From the NCBI GenBank assembly GCA_002422865.1, contig DITN01000097.1:1-56667 (forward strand): 56,667 nt of DNA. Direction: 5' to 3'. Of the stretch, positions 16,443 through 26,800 are shown one piece after another. Source of the stretch: Bacteroidetes bacterium UBA6183. Its GTDB lineage: Bacteria > Bacteroidota > Bacteroidia > UKL13-3. Every line of letters starts with the position of its first letter. Position 1 is the first letter of the stretch. Under the pieces are notes generated by a model. It had not been told where the DNA came from. It searched no databases and worked only from the letters and a program-made list of their open reading frames with translations. The translations under genes were made by a program, and so were the position numbers.

Positions 16443-16691
16443 ATGAGCAACAACGACATCATAAAAAAATTGCGCATTGCGCTTCATTTACGCAATGAGC
16501 ATATTGTAGAAATTTTAAAATTGGTTGATTTTAAAGTGACAACAACCGAGTTAACCGCTTTTTTTCGCAGCGAAGATCACCCAAATTACAAACCAATGGG
16601 CGACCAATTGCTGCGTAATTTTTTAAATGGGTTAATTATTTACAAACGTGGCGTAAAGGAAGAAACACCAAAAACAGATACCAAAGCTTAG
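16443..16691 (+). CDS. DUF1456 (YehS-like) single-domain protein
   Basis: This 82-residue protein matches one DUF1456 unit: NNDIIKKLRIALHLRNEHIVEIL, then VTTTELTAFFRSEDHPNYKPMGDQLLRNFLNGLIIYKRG. E. coli YehS (about 156 residues) carries two such units, so this is a half-length form. It begins 5 bp after the flavoprotein stop and is probably co-transcribed with it. Its stop codon overlaps that of the converging HAD gene. The function is unknown. Confidence 0.85.
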   Translation: MSNNDIIKKLRIALHLRNEHIVEILKLVDFKVTTTELTAFFRSEDHPNYKPMGDQLLRNFLNGLIIYKRGVKEETPKTDTKA

Positions 16692-17329
16692 TTCATGCTG
16701 GCAGTAAAATCTGCCACCAAGCTTTTTATTTCCATCAACATATTTTCGTCTAAGGGATTTTTGGCCCAAATGGTGTGCATACCAACACTACCAGCGCCAT
16801 TTAAGTTGGCCTTCATATCGTCAATAAATAAGCATTCGTGCGGCTGTAAGTTGTTGTCGTGCAGTACAAACTCATAAATATCTTTGTTGGGTTTACGCAA
16901 GCCAATTTCGTAACTGTAATACACTTTATCAAATAACCCGAACCAATCTAACTTAGGGTGTTCTTCATTCAGGTATTTGTTAAATGCGTCAATATGAATG
17001 GAGTTGGTGTTGCTTAACAAATGCACATTAAAATTTTTACGTAAAAACTTTAAATAAGTCAACCTTTCAATGGGTAAATCTAATAACATGGCGTTCCATG
17101 CGGCATCAATCTCTTTTGCAGTAGCAGTGCCTTTGAGGTGCGTAATCATGGCTTGTCTAAAATCATCAGCATTAATTTTGCCGGTTTCAAAATCGGCAAA
17201 CACGGTCGACATGGCATTGATGCTGTCTAAATCGGCACCTAATCTGTTAAAGGCACGCAAAGTGCGGTCTTGATCCAAATTAAGTATCACACCCCCAAGG
17301 TCGAAAATAATTGTTGTAATTTTTGTCAT
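16688..17329 (-). CDS. HAD superfamily phosphatase (subfamily IA, YihX-like)
   Basis: This is a 213-residue hydrolase with the four HAD motifs: nucleophile strand IIFDLGGVILNLD, motif II LLSNTNSIH, the lysine in LRKPNKDIYEF and the acid pair in CLFIDDMKANLNGA. The helical cap places it in HAD-IA near glucose-1-phosphatase-type YihX. The substrate is not predictable. The ATG at 17329 is chosen because the first HAD strand then begins at residue 5. The gene converges on the DUF1456 gene with a 4-bp overlap at the stops. Confidence 0.92.
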   Translation of the reverse strand: MTKITTIIFDLGGVILNLDQDRTLRAFNRLGADLDSINAMSTVFADFETGKINADDFRQAMITHLKGTATAKEIDAAWNAMLLDLPIERLTYLKFLRKNFNVHLLSNTNSIHIDAFNKYLNEEHPKLDWFGLFDKVYYSYEIGLRKPNKDIYEFVLHDNNLQPHECLFIDDMKANLNGAGSVGMHTIWAKNPLDENMLMEIKSLVADFTASMN

Positions 17330-17409
17330 TTGATACTTGTATAACAAGATACAAAAATATATGTTTGCACTCCTTTAAAAGGAAAAAGATTTTAAGCAAT
17401 TAAAATCTC

Positions 17410-17483
17410 GGGCCTATAGCTCATTCGGTTAGAGCAACTGACTCATAATCAGTAGGTGCCTGGTTCGATCCCAGGTGGGCCCA
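17410..17483 (+). tRNA. tRNA with CAU anticodon, probably tRNA-Ile2 (lysidine type)
   Basis: A full cloverleaf is visible. The acceptor is GGGCCTA/TGGGCCC with one T-G pair. The D arm GCTC/GAGC and the anticodon stem ACTGA/TCAGT with loop CTCATAA are present, as is the T arm CCTGG-TTCGATC-CCAGG. The discriminator is A, and CCA is not encoded. Anticodon CAU means elongator Met, initiator Met or Ile2. The acceptor has C4-G69 and C5-G68, known TilS recognition pairs in tRNA-Ile2, which favours Ile2. The paired 1-72 end rules against an initiator. Confidence 0.93.
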
Positions 17484-17493
17484 CGGAATTAAC

Positions 17494-17523
17494 GCCTCAA
17501 CGCAAGTTGGGGCTTTTTGTTTT
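17494..17523 (+). terminator. Terminator after the tRNA
   Basis: The stem GCCTCAAC/GTTGGGGC with loop GCAA is followed by TTTTTGTTTT. Confidence 0.85.
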
Positions 17524-17540
17524 AGAGAATTTAGGTGTCT

Positions 17541-17576
17541 GGTGCCTCCCTAGGCTTCGGGACCAGGTGGGCCCAC
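17541..17576 (+). pseudogene. Partial duplicate of the tRNA 3' end
   Basis: GGTGCCT (17541-17547) and CCAGGTGGGCCCAC (17563-17576) repeat the variable-loop/T-arm start and the last 14 bases of the tRNA (17455-17461 and 17471-17484). The middle is rearranged and no cloverleaf can form. A 14-bp copy of a tRNA 3' end is the usual trace of an integrase att site or of tRNA duplication. It is also followed by its own terminator. Confidence 0.6.
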
Positions 17577-17606
17577 AAAAGCCGCTTCGTAAGAGGTGGC
17601 TTTTTT
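17577..17606 (+). terminator. Second terminator after the tRNA-end copy
   Basis: AAAAGCC pairs with GGCTTTT, with a weaker inner stem, and ends in a six-T run. It repeats the tRNA-end plus terminator arrangement. The gap 17607-17731 shows nothing else. Confidence 0.75.
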
Positions 17607-17731
17607 AGTAATTTACTTCAACTAAATTTTATAGCGTGGATAAAGTAACACGTTAGTTAAGAAGAAATCAATTTTGCAATCTTGGGAGCATTATACTGTA
17701 ACTATCACTAAATAGTTGTAGGTAGATGTTT

Positions 17732-18250
17732 TTAAGGACAAGGGTGCTCTGACATTTTATTCACAGGAAGCTTGCTGCCGGCTGCTTTTACACGGGTAAT
17801 AAATAAATCACATTCTACTTCACTTAGTATTCCAATTCTCATGGCCTCACATAAAAAATCCATAGTTGTTAGATACTCTATTGAGTGCATTTTGCAATAG
17901 TTGGCAATATCTTTTAAATTGCTGCTGGCCAAAATATCTTTTGTTTTTCTCACTACTGCTAAACAAGCAGATTCTCCATCCCCTTTAAACATCAACTTTT
18001 TTATATGAAGGTATTCTTTTTTTATTACCTCATCATGCTCTGGAAATGGCATAATTTCTATTAGCTTAAAATTGATAAGATTTTCAACTTCTGCTCTCTT
18101 TTTGGGGAATCTTGAAAGCTCTGCATATACCTTGTCAAGCATCTTGATTTTGTAAGGAAATATTTTCGGTAATTGTGTAATTGCGCCACCTGTAATGAAA
18201 TGTGAAACTACATCAGCGTCAATAAGTATAATTTTATCACTCTTCCCCAT
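17732..18250 (-). CDS. PIN-domain protein (VapC-like ribonuclease) of an XRE-ImmA-PIN cassette
   Basis: This 172-residue protein has PIN-fold landmarks. IILIDADVVSHFI near the N-terminus carries Asp11 and Asp13. A Glu follows in VYAELSRF (Glu44), and GDGESACLAVV carries Glu93. ILASSNLKDIA comes next, where the usual fourth acidic position appears as Asn111 with Asp114 nearby. PIN toxins cleave RNA with a metal bound by these acids. The start overlaps the ImmA-like gene by 14 bp, so the two are translationally coupled. It is the last gene of the cassette. Toxin activity is inferred from fold and context, and the Asn could lower or alter it. Confidence 0.82.
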   Translation of the reverse strand: MGKSDKIILIDADVVSHFITGGAITQLPKIFPYKIKMLDKVYAELSRFPKKRAEVENLINFKLIEIMPFPEHDEVIKKEYLHIKKLMFKGDGESACLAVVRKTKDILASSNLKDIANYCKMHSIEYLTTMDFLCEAMRIGILSEVECDLFITRVKAAGSKLPVNKMSEHPCP

Positions 18251-18980
18251 TCTCTAATTTTTCTATTTCATTGCTATTCATACCTAAATCAAGTAGAAGT
18301 GAATAATAGTGACTTTCAGAAATGATTTCCTTATCAAATAGCTCTCTGGCAAGAGTTCCATAGTCGCCAATTACCTCATGATGGTTTCCGTTTTCGTAAA
18401 TTACGGTAGAGTGTCCAAATTCAATAGCACCTCTTCTAACATTACTATTAAATTCTTCCCATTTCACAGGTGAAATAATTCCTAATTCCTTAAGACGGTA
18501 TAAGAGCGCTGTTCTTGAACAAGAAAAGTATTGCTCAATTTTTAGTATGGTTTTCAGCCTTATTTTATCCTTACTTAATTCTTCATCAGGAATCAAAGAT
18601 TTGACGCCAATTTCAGGTAGTAATAGATGTGCCGCAAAAACATCAGCATTATATTCCTCTTTGTCTGCTTTGGCAAATTTTCCGGCTGTACATACCATTG
18701 AGTCAAAACGCTCTTGAATAAACAAGTGGTAAAGTTCATGGCAAATGGTGAAGTGCTGATGTCCTAAAGTTTTGTTGCTGTTGATTAAGACAAAGCGCTT
18801 GATTTCACCTTCTTTATCAATTTTTAATGCCATTCCTGAAAATCCGGCACTCAGTGGTTTAAATACCGTTAAAACATCCAACTTATATAAGAGACTTTTA
18901 AGTCTTACACTATCATTACTTCCTAAACCATTGGAGTTTCTGAAGTCGTTCGCTTTTTTTTCAAGAATGAGATGATTCAT
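18237..18980 (-). CDS. ImmA/IrrE-type metallopeptidase domain protein
   Basis: This 247-residue protein belongs to the COG2856/DUF955 type. The zinc motif is H81-E-L-Y-H85 in HFTICHELYHLFIQ. The third ligand region is EEYNADVFAAHLLLPE, with Glu109, as in ImmA and IrrE. Family members cut a partner XRE repressor, as ImmA does to ImmR and IrrE to DdrO. Here the XRE gene is directly upstream and overlaps by 20 bp, so that regulator is the obvious substrate. The C-terminal 90 residues (NVRRGAIEFGHSTVIYENGNHHEV...) are of unknown role. Confidence 0.9.
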   Translation of the reverse strand: MNHLILEKKANDFRNSNGLGSNDSVRLKSLLYKLDVLTVFKPLSAGFSGMALKIDKEGEIKRFVLINSNKTLGHQHFTICHELYHLFIQERFDSMVCTAGKFAKADKEEYNADVFAAHLLLPEIGVKSLIPDEELSKDKIRLKTILKIEQYFSCSRTALLYRLKELGIISPVKWEEFNSNVRRGAIEFGHSTVIYENGNHHEVIGDYGTLARELFDKEIISESHYYSLLLDLGMNSNEIEKLENGEE

Positions 18981-19317
18981 TTGCGGTAGCCTTTTTCATT
19001 CCTAAATAATTAAGAACAATTTTCCTGAAATCTGCGATGTGATGAAGGTCCTCTGCATTCAGTGTATCTGCTCTAAATGCTAATGCCACTTTAACTTCAT
19101 GAGCTGATTCATCTAACTCATATAAGTCGTATTCATCAATTCCAAATAGCTTTGCGGCAGCACTTAAAAGATTGGTTGGAACTGTCCTTTTTCCATTCTC
19201 ATAATAACTAACCTCCTCTCTATTAATACGCAAATAATTAGCCAATAGGTCTTGGGTAATACCCAAATTCTCCCTGTATCTTTTTAGATTAATTCCTATT
19301 ATTTGATTTTGATTCAT
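18961..19317 (-). CDS. XRE family transcriptional regulator
   Basis: This is a 118-residue helix-turn-helix protein. The XRE domain is at residues about 6-62 (INLKRYRENLGITQDLLANYLRINREEVSYYENGKR), followed by a helical tail. The open frame begins at 19368, but the ATG at 19317 (MNQNQIIGINLKRYR) fits the domain and frees the upstream inverted repeat at 19349-19367. It is the first of three overlapping genes, and its tail overlaps the ImmA-like gene by 20 bp. It is probably the repressor of its own cassette and the target of the peptidase. Confidence 0.9.
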   Translation of the reverse strand: MNQNQIIGINLKRYRENLGITQDLLANYLRINREEVSYYENGKRTVPTNLLSAAAKLFGIDEYDLYELDESAHEVKVALAFRADTLNAEDLHHIADFRKIVLNYLGMKKATANESSHS

Positions 19318-19348
19318 ACATTGTGTATTTGGTAAATTGCAGCGGTTT

Positions 19349-19367
19349 TGTGTTACAAACAAACACA
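19349..19367. promoter_or_regulatory. Candidate XRE operator
   Basis: The inverted repeat TGTGTT-N7-AACACA starts 31 bp upstream of the XRE gene. Its size and place suit autoregulation by the XRE dimer. Confidence 0.4.
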
Positions 19368-19766
19368 TTAGTTTTCATATTTCAAAAAATGTAACATAAA
19401 TAAATGCCTTAAATAGCTTACAAACAGTATGTATTGGCACTTTTGGCGTGTTATGTAGATGTAATTAATGGTTCAATTTTGTTTCACTGCATTGTGCGAG
19501 TTTTTTTACTATCAGCATGCACCACTTTAAGATTTATAATTACGGGCATAAATTATAAATCACATTGGTATAATGTGTTTCTTGATTGTAATTTAACCGG
19601 AAAGTATAAAAAAACGGATGTGAGTAGATGAAAAGAGTTGAGACACCCATATCACTTAAATTGTAGTACCTGTTCTGTTATGTGTTTTATTGCTGTATAC
19701 TGTTTGCTCTAGTTAAATGTGTGCAATATCTCCGAAACAAATATTCAGGAGGTGGTTTAAACTTTA
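19368..19766. other. Intergenic region with two adjacent AT-rich hairpins
   Basis: No convincing gene is present. GATTTATAATT (19531-19541) and AATTATAAATC (19551-19561) form a perfect 11-bp stem with a 9-base loop. It is joined directly to a second inverted repeat, CACATT-N5-AATGTG (19561-19577). There is no T-tract. The region may hold operators or a structured leader. Short open frames on the plus strand here look accidental. Confidence 0.5.
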
Positions 19767-20831
19767 TTAAAAATCAGCACAGCCTAAATATCCACCACTA
19801 CTTGATCTCCTACCTCTTCCTTTATTGCAGGCATTATCAAAATTCCATATCAAAGAAATTTCCCATGTGCTAAATGAGCCTGTTGAAAAGCCACCAACAT
19901 TTATGTCTGTACTCACTAATATTTGGCTATTTTCTTCCCAGGTAAAACCAAATGCAGCGAGGGCAGAGTGAGTATTTCTCCTCAAAGAGGAGTTAGCCGT
20001 TCTGAAACCTCCTCCAATTGTAAAACTTGCTCCTTGTCTTCTATTTTGTGATTGTTTAACTCCATTTACGAATATGTCAAACACATTAGTTCCCAAGTTT
20101 TCCAATTGCATATATCTAACGTTGCAAATCATTGCAACAGGCCACCTATTGTCAAATAGTGCTGTTCCATGAATCGTGTATCTTCTTGCCAATCTTTCGT
20201 CTGAATTACTGGAAATTAAATTTAGTTGAGGTGTATTTAAATTATGTGCTGAAATACCAAAATATAGTCTCTTTAAAGGAGATGATCTTTTGTTATGCTT
20301 ATAGGATAGTATTGCACCTGCATTGAAATTAGCGGTAAAAACACTTAGTAATGGTAACCCACTATTACTGCTGGTTGAGACAACGCCTCTAATCGGATCT
20401 ATTTGATCTGAGTAAATTAGTTGATTACCATTGAGAGATCTGTTCAGAAATCCTCCTTCAATTCCTAGTCTAAGATTTAGAAATTTACTCATTGGGATCT
20501 TTTGTGCAAAAGCTCCATATATCGACATCGTCTGAAGTCCAGACTGTCCATGAATCTCGTATCCAACTCTTCCTCCAATTCCAGAATTCGGTCTACTACA
20601 AATCGGTCCATCAACAACTAAATTACCTGACATAAAATTGCTTCCTAATTTACTTGGAATGTGCATCCATTGTGATCTAGAATTGATGTTTAACCTGATA
20701 TTTGTTTCCCCCACAAAAGCAGGATTAGTATTTACCCTGTTTAAGTAAAACTGGCTGTTAATTAATTCTTGCGCCATTAACCCAAGTGGGAAGCATATGC
20801 TTAATAAAATAAGTTTAATTTTCTTTTTCAT
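19767..20831 (-). CDS. PorP/SprF family type IX secretion membrane protein
   Basis: This 354-residue outer-membrane barrel protein has a signal peptide (KLILLSICFPLGLMAQ). The family-typical start of the mature part is ELINSQFYLNRVNTNPAFVGETNIRL, followed by SRSQWMHIPSKLG and alternating strands. PorP/SprF proteins are encoded next to giant T9SS substrates with type B sorting domains and are needed for their delivery or surface anchoring. This gene begins 2 bp after the stop of the 5525-residue adhesin gene, so the pair is almost certainly co-expressed. Confidence 0.92.
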   Translation of the reverse strand: MKKKIKLILLSICFPLGLMAQELINSQFYLNRVNTNPAFVGETNIRLNINSRSQWMHIPSKLGSNFMSGNLVVDGPICSRPNSGIGGRVGYEIHGQSGLQTMSIYGAFAQKIPMSKFLNLRLGIEGGFLNRSLNGNQLIYSDQIDPIRGVVSTSSNSGLPLLSVFTANFNAGAILSYKHNKRSSPLKRLYFGISAHNLNTPQLNLISSNSDERLARRYTIHGTALFDNRWPVAMICNVRYMQLENLGTNVFDIFVNGVKQSQNRRQGASFTIGGGFRTANSSLRRNTHSALAAFGFTWEENSQILVSTDINVGGFSTGSFSTWEISLIWNFDNACNKGRGRRSSSGGYLGCADF

Positions 20832-20833
20832 GA

Positions 20834-23800
20834 CTATCGAATTAAAATTACATCACCAATGGTTGTTCTTGTTCCTAGTTTGGTTGGCATACCTTCCCAA
20901 GGCATACCATTAATATATTTGGCATTTATTTTCCACACATATACTCCTTGTGGCATTTGTTTGCCATTCATGTCATAACCTAACCATCCTTGAGCAGGTT
21001 TTGTGTCTCTCAATTCTTCGTTATACCAAACCAATTCGCCCCATGTATTATATATTTCAAGGCGGTATTCGCCAAGGCCTGTTCCTGCTGGTAAAAACTG
21101 TCTCACTAAATCGTTGGTTCCATCATCAGGACTAAATGCATTAGGAACATAAAGTCCTCCAAAGAAAGGAAAATCAATAATTGTATCTGTTACATCAGAG
21201 CAATTGTACTTTGTTGTAACCTCTAGTTCTACTTTAAAATTGCCTGCAAACGGAAACTGATAAGTTGGATTTGTTTCTGTACTCACTGCACCAATATTAA
21301 ATCTCCACTTGCTGCTTAAGTCTATTCCTTTTGATTTGTTAAAGAATGTTGCAGTTCCATCAATTGCAGGATTATATTTTATGATGTAATCGAACAAAGC
21401 AATAGGTTTTGGATGTGCCGTAATGTAATTGGTTTTTGTAATGCTATCCGCACAACCTCCTTCTCCTATCACTACCAATTTAACATCATATTGACCGGAA
21501 TCGTTAATGATGATTGCCGGGTTTTCTAAATCAGAGCTGTCAATTGTTCCAAAATACCATCGATTGCTTAATAACCCACCTGTACTATTATTTTGGAATG
21601 CAACAGTTAATGGCACACAACCTACTATGTTAGGAGTAGTAAAGTTTGCTTTTGGTTGTGGGAAAATATAGAATGGTGATGTTGTAGAATCTTTACAGCC
21701 ATATTGGTTTTGTGCAACTAACTTAATAGGATAATTACCAACACCACTGTATGTATAAGCAGGGGTGTTTATTGTGCTAATCGTTCCATCATGGAAATAC
21801 CAGGTAAAATCTGTTATTCCAGAAGATTGATTGGTGAAATTAACCAATGTTGGTTTATCACAAGCTTGCTTTGGCGAGTAATCGAATTTAACATCAGGTA
21901 CAGGGAATACACGTATATTTTTTGATGCAGAATCTACACAGCCATTTAATGTACTTGCTATTAAAGTTACCCTAAATAAGCCTGGATTGTTGTACTGCAC
22001 AATAGGAGTCGAAAGGCTACTAATTCTACCATCACCTAATCTCCATAAATAATAATCTCCAAATTGCGAGTTGTTGTTTAATGTAACCGATTCATTTAAG
22101 CAAATATCAGCATCGCTTAAATTTAAATCTGCAATTGGGTTTTGGTATATTTCAATAGTATCAGTAAATGTATTATAACATCCGCTTGTGCTTGAAACTG
22201 CTTTTAGTGTTACAGCATAACGACCAGGATTACCATAGGTGTAGGTTGGATTTGTAATTACACTGCTATCGCCATTACCAAAGTACCATGTTAGTGCACC
22301 GGCATTTAAGGTGGTGTTTTGGAATTTAATTTGTTTGCCCCTACAAAGTGTGTCTGAAATTACTTTGAAACTAACAGTTGGAGCCGGTAGCACTGTTACG
22401 GTATACGTACTGGTATCAAAACCACAACCATTACTAACAAATTGCTTTACACGGTAAATGCCACTTTGTGTAAATGTATGAATAGGGTTTAATGCAGTTG
22501 TACCATTGCCATCATCAAAACTCCAGCTTACAAACAAATTGTTTTCTGATTGATTAAAGAATTGAACAGTTAGTGGAGCACAACCACTTTGTTTATCGGC
22601 CGTAAAGAATGATTTTACATTGTTTTTTCTAACAATAATTGGTTTAGTGATGGTATCAAAACCGCACTCGTTAGAGGTAATTAACTTTACAAAGTATGTA
22701 GTATCGTTGTTAAATGCAAGATAAGTTTGACTTGGTGGATTAGGGGTAATATGATTAGAACCATTGCCCATATTCCACTGATAAAATCTCGGGAATCCTG
22801 TTGTGCGATTTAAGAATGTTACAGTTAATGGAGTACAGCCACTGTCTGTGCTCATAATGAAATTAGAAACAGGTTTAGGGAATACTTTAATCGTATCTGC
22901 TTTTGTACTTATTCCACACAAATTTGTAACGGTTAAACTAATCATGTACAAGCTATCTTGAACCTTACTTTGCTTGTATATTTTGTCTGATATGTTTACG
23001 GAATCCAAAACATTTCCTAAACCATCATTCCATCTATAACTGCTGTATCTAGCTTTTGATGTGTTTGTGAATCTAACCAATAACGGACCGCAACCAGAAT
23101 CGGGTAATAGGTTAAAGTTTGCAACCGGTATTTTGGTAATTTCTATTGTTTTTGTTAAAGAGTCTTTACAACCATTAGCTGTAAATGCCACTAATTTTAT
23201 TTGATAATAGCCAGTGTCTGCAAACGAAATATTAGGGTTAACCAAGTTTGATGTTTGGCCATTTCCATATCTCCATAAATAATTAACCGCACCTGTTGTT
23301 GTATTATTTAATGCAACACTATTTCCAACACACGAAAGTGTATCATTAGTAAAACCAACTTGTGGTAAGGCATTAACATTAACCGTTTTTATAACGGTGT
23401 CTGTGCAACCATTATCACTATTTACAATAAGACGGGTTAAATAACTACCAGCGGTTGCATATTGTATTGTAGGGTTGAGAGTGGTTGACGTATCACCATT
23501 TCCAAAATTCCATAACCTGTAAACAATATTTCCAGTTAATATTCTAGTTGAATCAACAAAGTTAACCGGTGAAGGGAAGCATGGTGTATTAGCTATAAAA
23601 TTAGCAATAGGTTTTGGGTATACTTTTATTTCTTTAACAATGGTATCCTTACATCCATTATCAGATTCAACCAAAAGGGTAACCAAATAACTTCCCGGGT
23701 TGGTGAATTGTTTAACAGGATTTTTAAGTATTGATGTCGTGCCATCGCCAAAATTCCAATTCCATTTTGTAATGTTTCCTGTTAAAATTGTTGAGCTATC

Positions 23801-26800
23801 TATAAACTGAGTTGATGCTGGATAACAAACAAAAGTTGCACCAAAATTAGCTGTAGGTTTAGGATATAAAATAGCTGACTTACTCACTGAATCAGTGCAA
23901 CCAAAACCACTTATTGCTTTTAATTGAACCGCATAATTTGAAGGTAATGCATAAAGTTTATTAACCTGTGCTCCTTGAGCAGAAGTGCCATCTCCAAATT
24001 GCCATAAGTAAGATGCAATATTTCCTCTGTCAATGGTTACTTGTTGATTAAACCTGATGCTATCCGGATAGCAACTGTTGTTAAAATTAAAGTTCACAAC
24101 AGGTAATGGCTCAGTAAATACTTTTATTGCATTACTGTTAATAGAGCATGCACCTGAGAATACTGTCCTCTTATAGTATGTAGTATTTATTATGTTTCCT
24201 GGATAATAATAATCAAATTGTGCATTTGGAATATTAATCCAAGATAAACTATCAGTGCTTTGTTGCCACTGGTAAGTATAGCTTATTCCATTTCCTCCGA
24301 TGGGTTGAGTGCCTCTTAATGTATCTGCTTTTTGAGTGGAGCAAATAATTTGGTTTGATGAAATAATGTTGTTGTTAAGCTGAGGTTGAACCGTTATTTT
24401 AATTACGTTACTAATATTGTTACATGGCCCTGATGTTACACTACGCCTTAAATAAGTGGTTGATGTTAGTGCGTTGGGTTGGTAATTAACTCCCGTACCA
24501 TTTATATTTATGTTTATCCAATTAACCGAATCAGGGCTTATTTGCCATTGATAGTTAAATATGCCATTACCTCCGGATGGTGTTATTCCATTTACTAATG
24601 CCGGAACACCTAACTCACAAATGGTTTGGTTTTGAGATATAATGTTATTTGAGATTAAAGGATTTACAATTATGGCTACAACCGGACTAATTGAAGTTTG
24701 TGCTCCTATGCATGGGCCCGAGTTAACCAATCTCCTGTAATATGTGTTTGTAAATAATGTAGGTGGGGTGAAGCTTGTGTCTGTTGCGCCTGCAATGTTG
24801 TTCCATCCACTTGTAGCAGTTGAGTCTTGCCAAGTATAAGTGTGCACTCCGGCTTGTCCTCCTACAGGTTTTAAGCCAATTATGGCATTTGGTTGTGCGC
24901 CATAACAAATGGTTTGATTGCCGCTTATATTATTATTTGTTATTGCTGGCAGCACAATAATTTTTACTGGGATACTCGTATTACTACAAGAATTTGAGCT
25001 TACAACTCGTTTAAACCATGTAGTTTGGAATAATGTGGTTGGTTGTATATTTTGATCGGTTTGGCCAATAATCGTATTCCAATTCAAGCTATCTGTGCTG
25101 CTTTGCCAAATGTAACTGTAAGTATTGTTTCCTCCTGTTGGTAAAGTACCATTAATAATGCTTGGCTGCTGAGCATTGCAAATAGTTTGATTAGCGCTAA
25201 TGTTGTTATTAGCAATTATCGGGAGAACTCTTATGCTAACTACATTACTAATGGAAGTTTGATTTATGTTACAAGGTCCCGATGTAACTGATCTTCTAAA
25301 ATAGTGGATAGGTTCAGTTAAAATTCCGGGGTTATAACTAAAGTTAGTTGCGCCAAAAATATTTGTCCATGTGTTACTATCAGTTGATGTTTGCCATTGG
25401 TACTGATAAGTATTATCACCACCGTTTAGTGTTTGAATGCCATTTAAAACAGTTGCACTTTGTCCGGTACAAACAATTTGGCTGTTACCTATTTGGTTTC
25501 CTGATACGCTTGGCAAAACATTAACTTTTACATGATTACTTACTGAAATACATGGTCCTGATGTAACCATTCTTCTAAAGTATAAAGTACTTGTTAATGG
25601 TGGTGATTGGTATGATGTATCATTGCTTGCCACAATGTTGGTCCAAGTAATAGAGTCTGGGCTACTTTGCCATTGGTAAGTATAATTGCCATTTCCACCA
25701 TTTGCGCTATTGCCGGTTAATTTATTCGGTATTTGTCCATAGCAAATGGTTTGTGCAGTACCAATAAAATTATTTGTTAAAATAGGCAGTACAATAATTT
25801 TTACTGGAACTGAAATGTCTGAACATGTACCCGAATTTACTATTCTTCTAAAGAAAGTTGTATTGGTTAAACCTGGAGCCCCAAAAGTTAAAGTAGCTTG
25901 ATTTCCACCAGGCACATTTTGCCAGCTTAAGCTGTCGGCACTACTCTGCCAGGTGTAAGTGTAGCTGTTGTTGCCACCTACTAATGTTGCACTACTTTGT
26001 AAGTTTGCAGGTATCTGTCCTTGACATATTGTTTGATTGGCCGATATCGTATTTCCTGCAATAAGCGGCCAAACAGTTACAGACTTCACAATTGTATCTC
26101 TGCAACTGCTGTCTGATACCACCACGTGCATTACATTGTAGTTACCGGCAAACAAATAGGTTTTTGTTGGATTGTTTAAAATACTTGTTGTGTTATCGTC
26201 AAAATTCCAGAAGTAATTTGTTATGCTACCAGTTGCAATAGTAGATAGTGTTGTTAATTGGGTAGTTTGATTTAAACATACTGTATTGTTGGTAAAGTTT
26301 GCTGTGGGTTTTGGATTTACAACTAATGTTCTTGTTGTTGAATCCTTGCATCCATCGTTTGTGGTAACAACTAGTTTTGTTAAATAGGTACCTGCTGAGT
26401 TGTATATTTTGCTATTTTGGAAGTTAGCAGTAATTGTTTCAGATCCATCGCCAAATATCCATTTATGGTTAACTATACTGCTTCCCACTTTTACTGTTGA
26501 GTTTGATTGAAACTGATTTGCAAGACCAAAGCATGCATTTGTGGTGTTGTATGATGCAACGGGTTTAGGGTAAACGGTTACAGGTTTAGTAAGTGTGTCT
26601 TTACAACCATTATTAGTGGTTACAATAAGTTGTACTTGATAGCTACTTGCGGTATCATAAACATAAGATGTTGTATTGCCTGCATTGTTACTAAATCCAT
26701 TTCCATAATTCCATTGGTGGTTGGTAATATTACCGCTACTAACTGTTGAGTTTGAGTTGAAATTAATAACAAATCCTAAACAAGCATTGTTGTTTGTAAA

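Noticed and set aside
17541..17576. A second functional tRNA
   Set aside because: Only the 3' end and a short variable-loop word match; no acceptor 5' strand, D arm or anticodon arm can be formed.
19434..19873. Two short plus-strand open frames in the gap before the PorP/SprF gene
   Set aside because: Compositionally random, no family, and the second runs into the PorP/SprF gene on the other strand.
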